DNA of 64,000 nucleotides, from contig NZ_BFCB01000004.1 of NCBI RefSeq assembly GCF_003569045.1, forward strand, positions 1-64,000, read 5' to 3'. The notes below the pieces were generated by a model. The model saw only the letters and a list, made by a program, of their open reading frames with translations. It did no database searches and had not been told where the DNA came from. Source of the stretch: Aggregatilinea lenta (GTDB taxonomy: Bacteria; Chloroflexota; Anaerolineae; Aggregatilineales; Aggregatilineaceae). Below are positions 1-7,849 of this stretch, one piece after another. The position numbers and the translations under genes were made by a program. Within the stretch, counting starts at the first letter, position 1. Every line of letters starts with the position of its first letter.

Positions 1-572
1 GCGGCCAGGATCGCGGCCTTTTCGGCATCCGTGCGGTCGTTGCAGACCGAAAGGGTCTGGACTTCGACGGACAGCACGCCGACCTTCTTGGCGCTGTCGT
101 CCAGCCAACCGCTGTCGGTCAGCAGGCTCGCCGCCGCTTCACCGACCTTGGTGCCCATGTCCGTGCCGTTGAAGCCCACGAACGGGACCGGGTTGCCGTC
201 GGCGTCGAGGATGCTGTCGTCAGTCGCGATCAGGACCACGCCTGCGTCCGCGGCAGCCTGTGCAATCGCCGGGCCAATCGTCTGGTCGGGCACGGTGATA
301 GCGATTCCCTGCGCGCCTGCCGAGATCGCGTCTTCGACGAGGCTGATGCCCAGGTTCGGGTCGAGCTTCGCGTCGAAGGTGCGGGCCGACGCGCCAAAGC
401 CTTCAGACGTTTCGGTGAAGGCGTCCTGCAGGTCGATAAAGTACTGCTGGTCGGCGCTCTTGTTGATCGCTACAAACAACAGATCGTCATCTTGCGCCAC
501 AACACTGCTGCCGATTCCAACCGGAATGAGCAGGCTTAGCAGCAGGAACACCGAGATTAGTTTCTTGTTCAT
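1..572 (-). CDS. Sugar ABC transporter substrate-binding protein, arabinose-binding-like (3' end missing)
   Basis: This is the N-terminal 190 or so residues of a secreted sugar-binding protein; the rest lies left of the window. It begins MNKKLISVFLLLSLLIPVGI, a Sec signal peptide, with mature protein after about residue 26 (VVAQDD). The body has the periplasmic-binding-protein type 1 pattern of the ribose/arabinose class, including SAGAQGIAITVPDQTIGPAI, DDSILDADGNPVPFVGFNG and NDRTDAEKAA, which resemble the AraF group. A strong AGGAGAGAG ribosome site lies upstream of the ATG at 572. It is the last visible gene of the minus-strand sugar operon, so ABC ATPase and permease genes probably follow outside the window. 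The exact sugar is not determinable. Confidence 0.85.
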   Translation of the reverse strand, partial: MNKKLISVFLLLSLLIPVGIGSSVVAQDDDLLFVAINKSADQQYFIDLQDAFTETSEGFGASARTFDAKLDPNLGISLVEDAISAGAQGIAITVPDQTIGPAIAQAAADAGVVLIATDDSILDADGNPVPFVGFNGTDMGTKVGEAAASLLTDSGWLDDSAKKVGVLSVEVQTLSVCNDRTDAEKAAILA

Positions 573-715
573 AATCTGTAACTCTCTCCTGATCATAAAC
601 TATTGCATGGCTTGGCAGGGGGCGATTCAAACCTTACTTCATCAACACCTCCCTAAACTTATTTCGCCTATCTCGCTGTTCCACATCGTACTGGACGATG
701 CTCGACACAGATGGA
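573..715. promoter_or_regulatory. Intergenic spacer before the sugar-binding protein gene
   Basis: This 143-bp non-coding gap separates the SDR stop from the binding-protein start. It is AT-richer than the flanking genes and holds the ribosome site of the binding-protein gene. No clear hairpin or consensus promoter is visible. Its length would allow an internal promoter or mRNA processing, as is common ahead of binding-protein genes that need high expression. Confidence 0.3.
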
Positions 716-1483
716 TTATTGGGCCGTCCAGCCGCCGTCAACCGGGATGACGACGCCCGTGACAAAACGCGCGTCGTCGCTTATCAAAAAAGCGGCAACA
801 TCGGCCACAGCCTCGGCGTCGCCGATGGTCCCCGTAAGCGGCTGCAAGCGCTTCATCAGCGCCATCACGGCCTCGTTCGATTGGGCGCGTGCGCTCATGC
901 CCGTCTTGATCAGTCCCGGCGCGATCACGTTGACCCGAATGCCGCGCGGCGCATAATAGACCGCCATCGCCTGCGACATGCTGATCACAGCGCCTTTGCT
1001 GGCTGCATAGGCGTGCGTCGCGAACTCGGCGTTGCCCGTCAGCCCCAGCACGGAACTCAGATTGACGATCGCGCCCCCATCCTTAAGCTGCGGGATGGAG
1101 TATTTGCACATCAGGAACGTGGTCGTGAGGTTCAGAGTAAGAGTATACTCCCAACCGTCAAGCGTGCACTGATCTACTGGGCCATCGCCGTGACGGCGAC
1201 CGCTACCGCCTGCCACGTTGAACAGGCCGTCGATCGGGCCATGTTCCGCCACAATAGACTGGATGGACGTCTCAACTTGCTCGGATTGCGTGAGGTCGAC
1301 AGCGTAGGTGTGGGCTATACCGCTCTCGCTGGCGATAGTCCGCTGCGTTTCGGCCAGCCCTTCGGGGTTGATGTCGAGCGCGGCGACGGCGGCTCCCTCC
1401 GCAGCGAACCGCAGGGCAGCGGCCCGGCCAATCCCGCTCGCCGCTCCGGTAACCACGACTACCTTGTTTTCTAAGCGACGCAT
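716..1483 (-). CDS. SDR family oxidoreductase
   Basis: This is a classical short-chain dehydrogenase/reductase of about 255 aa. The N-terminal nucleotide-binding motif TGAASGIG, the NNAG-equivalent FNVAGG, the catalytic Ser-Tyr-Lys set (NLSSVLG, then YAASKGA) and the C-terminal PVDGGW are all present. The start at MRRLENK (1483) is preferred because SDRs begin a few residues before the glycine motif; an in-frame ATG at 1540 would add 19 residues. The acidic residue after the second beta strand (ALDIN) favours NAD. It sits between an aldolase gene and a sugar-binding-protein gene, so oxidation of a sugar or sugar acid is likely. The substrate is unknown. Confidence 0.9.
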   Translation of the reverse strand: MRRLENKVVVVTGAASGIGRAAALRFAAEGAAVAALDINPEGLAETQRTIASESGIAHTYAVDLTQSEQVETSIQSIVAEHGPIDGLFNVAGGSGRRHGDGPVDQCTLDGWEYTLTLNLTTTFLMCKYSIPQLKDGGAIVNLSSVLGLTGNAEFATHAYAASKGAVISMSQAMAVYYAPRGIRVNVIAPGLIKTGMSARAQSNEAVMALMKRLQPLTGTIGDAEAVADVAAFLISDDARFVTGVVIPVDGGWTAQ

Positions 1484-1588
1484 ACCAAAAGCTCTATTGC
1501 AAGTTGACAATAATCGTCCATCATACCCATAGGCTACCATCGCGCACGTCTCTCAACAATAGATGAAATTATGATGTGATAGATTATG

Positions 1589-2233
1589 TTATGATTTTGC
1601 ATGTGCAGTGACGACCGCGCGCGCTGCCTGACATAGCGCGGCGATTTTGTCCGCCGACCATGCCTTCGACGGGATCAGGCTGCTGCCCATTCCCACCGCG
1701 ATTGCGCCCGCTTTCAGATAGCCGCCCATGTTCTCGCGACTGATGCCGCCCACCGGGATAAAAGCGATATCGTCCAGGGGTGCGCGTATGGCTTTCAGGT
1801 AGGCCGGACCGCCGAGAGGCTCCGCCGGGAACAGCTTCTGCACCCCGCAGCCCGCGCTCGCCGCGCTGACCGCTTCGCTGGGAGTCGCTACGCCGGGGAC
1901 GTGCAGCAGGCCATGCGCGACTGCCTGCCGCGCCACGGCGGGGTCGAAGTTGGGCGCGATAGTGAACGTCGCCCCGGCATCGACCGCGCGCTTCCAGTCG
2001 TCCAGCGTGCGCACCGTGCCCGCGCCGACCAGCGCCGCGCCGCCGAAGTGGGTCTGCAAGTGGGGCAGGGCGTCGAGCGCCGCCGGACTGTTGAGCGTGA
2101 TCTCCAGAATGGTCACCTCGCTGCTGACGAGCGCGTCCGCGATGGCCAGTACCTCGTCCACGCTGAAGCCGCCGCGCAGAATCGCGATGATACCGCAGTC
2201 TTTGATTTGCTGAATGTGCTGTGCAATCGTCAT
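1589..2233 (-). CDS. eda: 2-keto-3-deoxy-phosphogluconate / 4-hydroxy-2-oxoglutarate aldolase
   Basis: This is a class I aldolase of 214 aa, the usual length of the KDPG/KHG family, with a TIM-barrel fold. It would split a 2-keto-3-deoxy-6-phospho sugar acid into pyruvate and a phosphorylated aldehyde. The Schiff-base lysine is K133 in VQKLFPAE and the general-base glutamate is E44 in LEITLNS; GAGTV and PVGGIS phosphate-binding segments are also present. The stop of the upstream hydrolase gene lies 4 bp before its ATG, so the two are coupled. With the kinase and oxidoreductases next to it, it is the likely final step of an Entner-Doudoroff-like route. Related aldolases act on KDPGal, so the exact stereoisomer is uncertain. 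Confidence 0.93.
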   Translation of the reverse strand: MTIAQHIQQIKDCGIIAILRGGFSVDEVLAIADALVSSEVTILEITLNSPAALDALPHLQTHFGGAALVGAGTVRTLDDWKRAVDAGATFTIAPNFDPAVARQAVAHGLLHVPGVATPSEAVSAASAGCGVQKLFPAEPLGGPAYLKAIRAPLDDIAFIPVGGISRENMGGYLKAGAIAVGMGSSLIPSKAWSADKIAALCQAARAVVTAHAKS

Positions 2234-2237
2234 GGGC

Positions 2238-3212
2238 TTAGCCTTGTGTCCTGTCTTCCAGCGCGCCGGTCAGCCAGCGGACGGGGTTATGATGCCAGAT
2301 CGTTTCTAGCTCAGCATCGGTGAAGCCTTCCGCGCGCAGGCGCGGCGTGAAGCTGCGCAGCAGGTAGTCGAAGCCGGGGCCGCCGCCATACGCGATCCAG
2401 TATGAGCGCCGCGCCATATCGCCGCCGAGCAGGATGTGCGCGCCGTGCCCGGAGTCGAACATCTCACGCATCAGACCGACGACCAGATTTTCCGGCTGGT
2501 ACTTGATGCGGCTGGGCGTGTCGTATTCCAGGAACGCGCCGCGCTCCGCCAGCGAGCGGTGCACGTAGAAGTCGGGATTGCGATCCATGTGGCACAGCAT
2601 CACGCTGGTGGGCGGCACACCCGCCGTTTCGAGCCGGTCCAGCAGTTCGTGGCCGACCGTGCCTTCGCCAGTGTGCACCAGGATCGGCGCGCCCGTGCGC
2701 TGGTGGACCCGGCCCGCCGCGCGGATCAACTTGTGCATGTTCTTAGGCACGACCTGATATTCCCCGGCGACCTTGACGAAGCCCGCCTTGACCGGGCTGC
2801 GCTTCACGATCGGGCCGTCGTAGCCGTTCAGATCGACGCCCTCGGCGACTTCGGCATACAACAGCTCCGTGACCTCGTCTTCGTCGTAGCGGTACTGCCA
2901 GTGATCGGGCAGATAAAACCCCTGCGACTGGAAGCCGGTCGGCACGACGATGGGCAGGTTGAGCGCCTGGCTGACCTCGATCAGCTTGGCGGCGTTGCGC
3001 CCGCAGCCGAAGGGCTGCGCATCCACAATCGCGCCGCCGCCCGCGTGCTGCCAGCGTCCGACCTCCTCGATCGCCTTCTCGACGCTGTCGAGCTTGAAAT
3101 CCGGCGTCTTGACGACCGTGTAGCCATTGTCCATGATGATGTGGTCGTGCGCGTTGATCCAGCCGAGCGCGTCTGGCGGTTGCGGTCCCAGGGTAGTTTC
3201 GACCATAACCAT
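2238..3212 (-). CDS. Phosphotriesterase-family metal-dependent hydrolase (putative sugar lactonase)
   Basis: This amidohydrolase-superfamily protein of about 324 aa keeps the binuclear-metal set of the phosphotriesterase family: H22-x-H24 in NAHDH, a bridging lysine at K142 or K147 in VKAGFVKVA, H180 in ILVHTGEG, H208 in MLCHMD and D265 in LGGDMARR. The ATG at 3212 is chosen because a GGAGG lies 9 bp upstream and the preceding gene stops 4 bp away; a longer frame to 3260 would overlap that gene. Several members of this family hydrolyse sugar lactones, and the position between an FAD oxidoreductase and a KDPG aldolase fits lactone opening. That role is inference. Confidence 0.85.
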   Translation of the reverse strand: MVMVETTLGPQPPDALGWINAHDHIIMDNGYTVVKTPDFKLDSVEKAIEEVGRWQHAGGGAIVDAQPFGCGRNAAKLIEVSQALNLPIVVPTGFQSQGFYLPDHWQYRYDEDEVTELLYAEVAEGVDLNGYDGPIVKRSPVKAGFVKVAGEYQVVPKNMHKLIRAAGRVHQRTGAPILVHTGEGTVGHELLDRLETAGVPPTSVMLCHMDRNPDFYVHRSLAERGAFLEYDTPSRIKYQPENLVVGLMREMFDSGHGAHILLGGDMARRSYWIAYGGGPGFDYLLRSFTPRLRAEGFTDAELETIWHHNPVRWLTGALEDRTQG

Positions 3213-3216
3213 CGTT

Positions 3217-4551
3217 TCAGTCCTCCAATACCAGGGGATCGCCCGCGCGGATGTCGCCAAACAGCGCGCCCATGCTGCGCAGCGTCTCCTGCAACGCGGG
3301 AACGTTGACCTCGTGCGGCAGCACGTCGCTGCGCACGGCCAGCGCGGCGGCGGTCCCGGCAGCTTGACCCATCGCCATCGTCTGCGCCATCGAGCGGCAG
3401 GAGGCGTGCGCGTCGTGCGTGGCGCTGAAGCAGCGCCCGGCGACCAGCAGCCCGTCTACGTCCTTCGTCAGCAGCGCGCGGTAGGGCACGTCATACGTCA
3501 TGCCGTCGGGCAGGTACTCCCACTTGGTGTCGGCGCTGGCGTGGTGATCTTCAATCGGCGCGCCACACGCGGCGATGGCGTCGTCGAACTTGCGCGCGCT
3601 CAGGCAGTCGTCGCGGGTGAGACGGTAGCGCCCGTAGATGCGGCGCGTCTCGCGCACGCCGATGGGCGCGCTCATCCAGGTGAGGCGGGCGTTTTCAAAG
3701 CCGGGGACCTGCTCGCGCAGGAAGCGCGCGTATTCCAGCGCCTGCGCGCGCCCCTGGATTTCCGCTCCGGTGAGCTGCACGGGATCGGTCGGGTCGACCT
3801 CCGCGATGCGCGTCATGATGGTGTGGATCACGCCGTCCAGCGTAGTGACGTGCCAGCTCCCTTCGCGGCGCGGCAGGTCGTAGAGGCCCGCCTCAGCGAC
3901 CTCCTGCATTTTCTGCCACATCGCTTTTTTGCCGAACTCTTTGGCGCGCTTCACGTCCACGCCCATCATGCGGAAGGTGGTCGTCAGCGTCTGGGCGGGG
4001 TCGATGTCGCCCGCGACCTCGTAGGGCGCTTCCGCGAAGTGCGACACGTCCGCGTCGCCGCTGGTGTCGATCACGACTTTGGCGTTGATTTTCAGCAGGC
4101 CGCGTTTGCCGTCCACGATCACGCCGCTGATCCGGCTGCCTTCCTTGACCACATCCGTGCAGAAGCTGTGGAACAGGATTTGCACGCCCGCCTGCAACGC
4201 CAGCCGCTCCCACACGATGCGCAGCAGGTACGGGTCGTAGGTGATGCCCGTGCCCGCACCGTAGGAGTTGGGGCGCTCGAAGGCGGCATCCATCGCCTTG
4301 AGCGCGCCGATCACGTCGTCCGGGACGCCGCCCACAACCTTGTAGGCGGTGGAGCCAGGCGTGTAGAAGCCGTAGAACGTGTCCAGGACCTGCGTGCTGG
4401 TCCCGCCCAGAAAACCGAACCGTTCGACCAGGACGGTTTTTGCGCCGTTGCGCGCGGCGGCGATCGCGGCGTTGCATCCCGCGCTGCCCGACCCCACGAC
4501 GACGACGTCCACGTCCCAGAGTGTTTCGAGTTTACGTGTGTAAAGCTCCAC
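3217..4551 (-). CDS. FAD-dependent oxidoreductase (FAD_oxidored family)
   Basis: This is a 444-aa flavoprotein. Its N-terminal Rossmann motif is VVVVGSGSAG (glycines 20, 22 and 25), followed by the acidic ribose-binding residue in TVLVER and the FGFLGGTST segment typical of this family. A second FAD-binding stretch, LLVAGRCFSATHDAHAS, lies near residue 385. Translation starts with GTG at 4551, with AGGAAGAG just upstream. It lacks a signal peptide, so it is cytoplasmic. Its place between kinase and lactonase-like hydrolase genes suggests oxidation of a polyol or sugar intermediate, but the family is poorly characterised and the substrate is unknown. Confidence 0.82.
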   Translation of the reverse strand: MELYTRKLETLWDVDVVVVGSGSAGCNAAIAAARNGAKTVLVERFGFLGGTSTQVLDTFYGFYTPGSTAYKVVGGVPDDVIGALKAMDAAFERPNSYGAGTGITYDPYLLRIVWERLALQAGVQILFHSFCTDVVKEGSRISGVIVDGKRGLLKINAKVVIDTSGDADVSHFAEAPYEVAGDIDPAQTLTTTFRMMGVDVKRAKEFGKKAMWQKMQEVAEAGLYDLPRREGSWHVTTLDGVIHTIMTRIAEVDPTDPVQLTGAEIQGRAQALEYARFLREQVPGFENARLTWMSAPIGVRETRRIYGRYRLTRDDCLSARKFDDAIAACGAPIEDHHASADTKWEYLPDGMTYDVPYRALLTKDVDGLLVAGRCFSATHDAHASCRSMAQTMAMGQAAGTAAALAVRSDVLPHEVNVPALQETLRSMGALFGDIRAGDPLVLED

Positions 4552-4589
4552 AGGACTCTTCCTTACTCGGAATGCTCGCCCAGGCGAGC

Positions 4590-6101
4590 TTATGCGCTGG
4601 TTTCAGCCGCTTCACTGACGGCCATCAGCCGGTCGTAGTGCGGTTTCAACGCCGGATAAAGGTCACGGTAGATGGCGAACAGGCGCTGGTAGCGCTCGAA
4701 GGCAGCCGGATCGGGTGTATAAATCGCAGGCTCGCCCGCGGCCCGGCTCGCCAGCCCCGGCAGGTCGTCGATGAGGCCCACACCCGCGCCCGCCAGCAGC
4801 GCGTCGCCGAAGGGCGCGCCGGGATTGTCGGCCAGCACGGCGACCTCGCAGCCGGTCACGTCCGCGATGATCTGCCGCCAGATGACGCTGCGCATGGGGC
4901 CGCCCGCCGCGCGGATCTCGTGCACCTGCGCGCCCGCGTCCTTCGCCACGCTCAGGTTGTGCGCGATCGCGTAGGCCGTGCCCTCGATGACGGCGCGCAC
5001 CAGATGCTCGCGGCGCGTGGACAGGCTCATGCCGAAGAAGACCGCCCGCGCGTGCCCGTCGTGGATGGGCTGAAGCTCCCCGCTGAGGTAGGGCAGGAAG
5101 ATCACGCCGTCCGCGCCGGGCGGACTGCTGGCCGCCAGCGCCGAGAGCGCGTCGTAGTCCAGGTCCGGCGCAATGGCCTTTTGCGCCCACTTGAGCGCCG
5201 CGCCGCCGGCCACCATCGACCCGCCGATCAGCGTTTTGCCCGGCAGCACGTGCCGGAATGCGATCGCCTGCGGGTGGTAGGCAGGCTCATCTTGCAGCAC
5301 GTACAGGGTGCTGGCCGTGCCCATCGACAGGAACGCCTGCCCGGCGCGGACCACACCCATCGCCAGCCCCGACGAGGACGTGTCCTCGCCCCCGGCCACG
5401 ACCGGCGTCCCGGCGCGCAGGCCGAGCGCCGCAGCGGCCTCATCCGTCAGCCCGCCGATGACTTCGGTGCAGGCTGCCAGCCGGGGATACAGGTGGCGCG
5501 GCAGGCCGAACTCGGCGATCAGGGCTTCGGACCACTCGCCGCGCGCGAGGTCGAAGGCGAACAGGATGCTCGCGTCGGAGACGTTCTCGACCGGTTGTCC
5601 GGTCAGCTTGTAGTTGATATAGCCCGTGGTGGTCAGGTTGATGCGCGTGCGGGCGAGGCTCTCCGGCTCGTGCTCCGCCAGCCACATCAGCGTCGGATCG
5701 GCATTATAGGGCGCAGGCTGCTTGCCACTGAGAGCCAGCACGTCCTCGGCGCAGCAGTCACGCATCTGCTGGGATTGGCGCTCGGACCGGCTGTCCATCG
5801 CCGTGATCGCGGGGCGCACGATATTGTCATGCTCGTCCAGCAGGGTCAGCGCGCAGCCCTGGCCGCTGGCGCCGATGCCCTTCACCTGAACCGGATCGGC
5901 GCTTGCCTGCTGCATTACGGCGCGGGTTACCGCGACGACGCCGTCCCACCAGTCCTGCGGGTTTTGCTCGACCCAGCCTGGCCTGAGGTGCATCGTATCA
6001 TAAGCGGCGTGGGCCGTGGCGCGCAGCACGCCTTGCGGCGTGACGAGCACCGCTTTGACGGTGCTGGTGCCGACGTCGATCCCCAACAGGAGCGGTTCCA
6101 T
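4590..6101 (-). CDS. FGGY-family carbohydrate kinase (xylulokinase-like)
   Basis: This 503-aa protein has the length and architecture of FGGY sugar kinases. The N-terminal phosphate loop is LGIDVGTSTVKAVL, the first domain carries GIGASGQGCALTLLD and MDSRSERQ, and the C-terminal ATP lobe has SMGTASTLYVL and AAGGPMRSVIWRQI. It would phosphorylate a sugar or keto-sugar with ATP. A GGGAGC ribosome site precedes the ATG, and the SIS-protein gene ends 12 bp upstream. Xylulokinase is the nearest general resemblance. Gluconate, erythritol or deoxy-keto-acid substrates cannot be excluded, and the KDPG aldolase downstream would favour an acid. Confidence 0.88.
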   Translation of the reverse strand: MEPLLLGIDVGTSTVKAVLVTPQGVLRATAHAAYDTMHLRPGWVEQNPQDWWDGVVAVTRAVMQQASADPVQVKGIGASGQGCALTLLDEHDNIVRPAITAMDSRSERQSQQMRDCCAEDVLALSGKQPAPYNADPTLMWLAEHEPESLARTRINLTTTGYINYKLTGQPVENVSDASILFAFDLARGEWSEALIAEFGLPRHLYPRLAACTEVIGGLTDEAAAALGLRAGTPVVAGGEDTSSSGLAMGVVRAGQAFLSMGTASTLYVLQDEPAYHPQAIAFRHVLPGKTLIGGSMVAGGAALKWAQKAIAPDLDYDALSALAASSPPGADGVIFLPYLSGELQPIHDGHARAVFFGMSLSTRREHLVRAVIEGTAYAIAHNLSVAKDAGAQVHEIRAAGGPMRSVIWRQIIADVTGCEVAVLADNPGAPFGDALLAGAGVGLIDDLPGLASRAAGEPAIYTPDPAAFERYQRLFAIYRDLYPALKPHYDRLMAVSEAAETSA

Positions 6102-6113
6102 CGTGTGCTCCCG

Positions 6114-6902
6114 CTAGTCGCGCCCGTAGATCATGCGCTTGCGGCGCTTGAACTCGTCGTACACGCGCTTGAGCTGCGTGTCGGATTCTGCCTGGTTGTC
6201 CACAAAGTGCGGGCTGGTCAGCACGACCGGCTCGACACCCTTGGCCATCATCAACTCGGCGGTGCGCGCCTTGAGCGCGTTGACGACGGTCACCGCCGCG
6301 ATGGTACTGGTGGGGCCGACCTTGTATTTGAGGCCCTCAACCTGTACGACTGCGTCGCCGGGCGGGGTGCAGTTGTCGATCACCACGTCCGCGATGTCCT
6401 TGAGCTTCTTGCCGGAACTGTGGCGGGTAGGCGTGCTGTCGGCGTGGGCGACGGACGTCACGGCGATGACAGGCATGCCGCGCTCTTTGGCGCGCAGGGC
6501 CATGTCGATCACCACGCCGTTGATGCCCGTGCTCGAAAAGCAGAGCATGCTGTCGTGCGGGCCGAACTCGTAGGTGCTCAAGATGGCGTCGGCGTAGCCC
6601 TCGGCGCGCTCGATGAAGAACGACTGCGGCAGGCCGTCCGGGCCGACCACGTTGGTGTAGAAGGTCAGCGCCAGCTCCACCATCGGGAAGAAGCCAGGGA
6701 AGGAGCCGATGCGCGGGAACATTTCCTCGACGGACATCCGGCTGTGCCCGCCGCCCCAGCAGAACACCAGACCGTCCTTGACGATAGTCTCCGAGCAAAT
6801 TTCGGCGGCGGCTTCGATGTTGTCGATCTGGGTGGTGTAAATCTGGTCGACGATGGCTTTAGCGCTGTCGATGTAGCGTTGCGAAGCGAGCTTGCTGGTC
6901 AT
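6114..6902 (-). CDS. SIS-domain sugar isomerase / phosphosugar-binding protein
   Basis: This protein of about 262 aa carries a sugar isomerase (SIS) domain: GLVFCWGGGHSRMSVEEMF forms the first phosphosugar loop and SMLCFSSTGINGVVIDMAL the second. It belongs to the phosphoheptose-isomerase-like group of stand-alone SIS proteins, which act on or sense phosphorylated sugars. The ATG at 6902 is preferred because AAGGA precedes it; the longer frame would need a TTG start without a good ribosome site. It is the first gene of the minus-strand catabolic operon, reading away from the divergent DeoR gene. Isomerase against sensor function is undecided. Confidence 0.8.
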   Translation of the reverse strand: MTSKLASQRYIDSAKAIVDQIYTTQIDNIEAAAEICSETIVKDGLVFCWGGGHSRMSVEEMFPRIGSFPGFFPMVELALTFYTNVVGPDGLPQSFFIERAEGYADAILSTYEFGPHDSMLCFSSTGINGVVIDMALRAKERGMPVIAVTSVAHADSTPTRHSSGKKLKDIADVVIDNCTPPGDAVVQVEGLKYKVGPTSTIAAVTVVNALKARTAELMMAKGVEPVVLTSPHFVDNQAESDTQLKRVYDEFKRRKRMIYGRD

Positions 6903-7044
6903 AGTATGGTCCTTGAGAACCTGCTGCGTCAAGCGGCACCAGTAAGTGTTTTACGCATTTCGTCCTTGCACAGCTTCACTATAGGGACTTAAAATGAGCA
7001 GCGCAAACAGATTCTTGCACATCCTGCACATTTAGGACGCTTCC
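6903..7044. promoter_or_regulatory. Divergent control region with TGCACA direct repeats
   Basis: This 142-bp gap holds the promoters for the catabolic operon (left) and the DeoR gene (right). TTGCACA occurs at 6966-6972 and 7015-7021 and CTGCACA at 7024-7030, all in the same orientation. DeoR-family repressors commonly bind short direct repeats near their own promoter, so these are candidate operators. Promoter elements themselves are not obvious. Confidence 0.45.
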
Positions 7045-7848
7045 ATGAAGAATTCGAACTCCCTACGGCGTCAGGATCACATCATGCAGCTGCTGGCGCA
7101 GGACCACTGCCTGAGCATCAACCATCTGGCGGCGCTGCTGGATGTGTCGGGCTGGACGATCCGGCGCGACCTCGTGCAGCTCGAAGCGCGGAACCTCGTG
7201 CTGCGCTCGCATGGCGCGGTCGAGCTGGCGGGCAGCGAGGAGGTCCGGCAGTACGCGCAGTCGATGCAGCGGCAGGAAAATCGCGCGATCATGGTGGCCA
7301 AAGCGCGTATCGGAGCGCGGGCCGCGGACCTGCTGCAAGACCATACGCAGGTGGCAATGGGCGCAGGATCGACCACGCTGGCCTGCGCGCGGGCGATCAA
7401 GCAGAACCACTGCGAGCTGGTGGTGATGACCAACGGCCTTGATATTGCGATCGAGCTGACCGGCGTGCCGCACATCAACCTGATCTGTACCGGCGGCGCG
7501 GCGCATGGGGACTTTTTCACGCTCACCGGGCCGGTCGCCAAGCGCGCGATTAAGTCGCATTACTTCGACGTGGCGGTCGTGGGGGTGAGCGGTATTTCGC
7601 CCGACGCCGGGCTGACGGCGGACAGTCACCTCAACGCGGAGATTCTGGAGTTGATGATCCAGAACGCGCAGTGGGTGATCGCGCTGGCGGATCACCGCAA
7701 GTTCGGGCGCGTGCGGTTTGCCAAGCTCGCGGATTTGTGCGACGTGGACGTGATCGTCACCGACTGCGCGCCGGAGCCGGAGATGGCCGCCAGTCTCGCG
7801 CAGTCGGGGGTAGAAGTCGTTGTCGCGGAAGGCGACGACGTAGTCTAG
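7045..7848 (+). CDS. DeoR-family transcriptional regulator
   Basis: This is a 267-aa DeoR-type repressor. The N-terminal winged helix-turn-helix is at residues 10-60 (SINHLAALLDVSGWTIRRDL), followed by the DeoR phosphosugar-sensing domain, with MGAGSTT, GVSGIS and VIALADHRKFGR as recognisable blocks. An AGGA ribosome site precedes the ATG. The gene is divergent from the sugar operon, so it probably represses that operon until a phosphorylated intermediate binds; the SIS and kinase genes would supply such a ligand. It converges with the next gene, with the two stops almost touching. Confidence 0.92.
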   Translation: MKNSNSLRRQDHIMQLLAQDHCLSINHLAALLDVSGWTIRRDLVQLEARNLVLRSHGAVELAGSEEVRQYAQSMQRQENRAIMVAKARIGARAADLLQDHTQVAMGAGSTTLACARAIKQNHCELVVMTNGLDIAIELTGVPHINLICTGGAAHGDFFTLTGPVAKRAIKSHYFDVAVVGVSGISPDAGLTADSHLNAEILELMIQNAQWVIALADHRKFGRVRFAKLADLCDVDVIVTDCAPEPEMAASLAQSGVEVVVAEGDDVV

Positions 7849-7849
7849 T

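Noticed and set aside
3127..4638. 503-codon plus-strand frame opposite the FAD oxidoreductase
   Set aside because: The minus strand encodes an evident flavoprotein with FAD motifs; the plus frame shows none.
4440..6992. Open frame of about 850 codons on the plus strand
   Set aside because: It runs antisense to the kinase and SIS genes, is rich in Arg, His and Ala as GC-rich shadows are, and has no domain or ribosome site. The minus-strand genes are clear.
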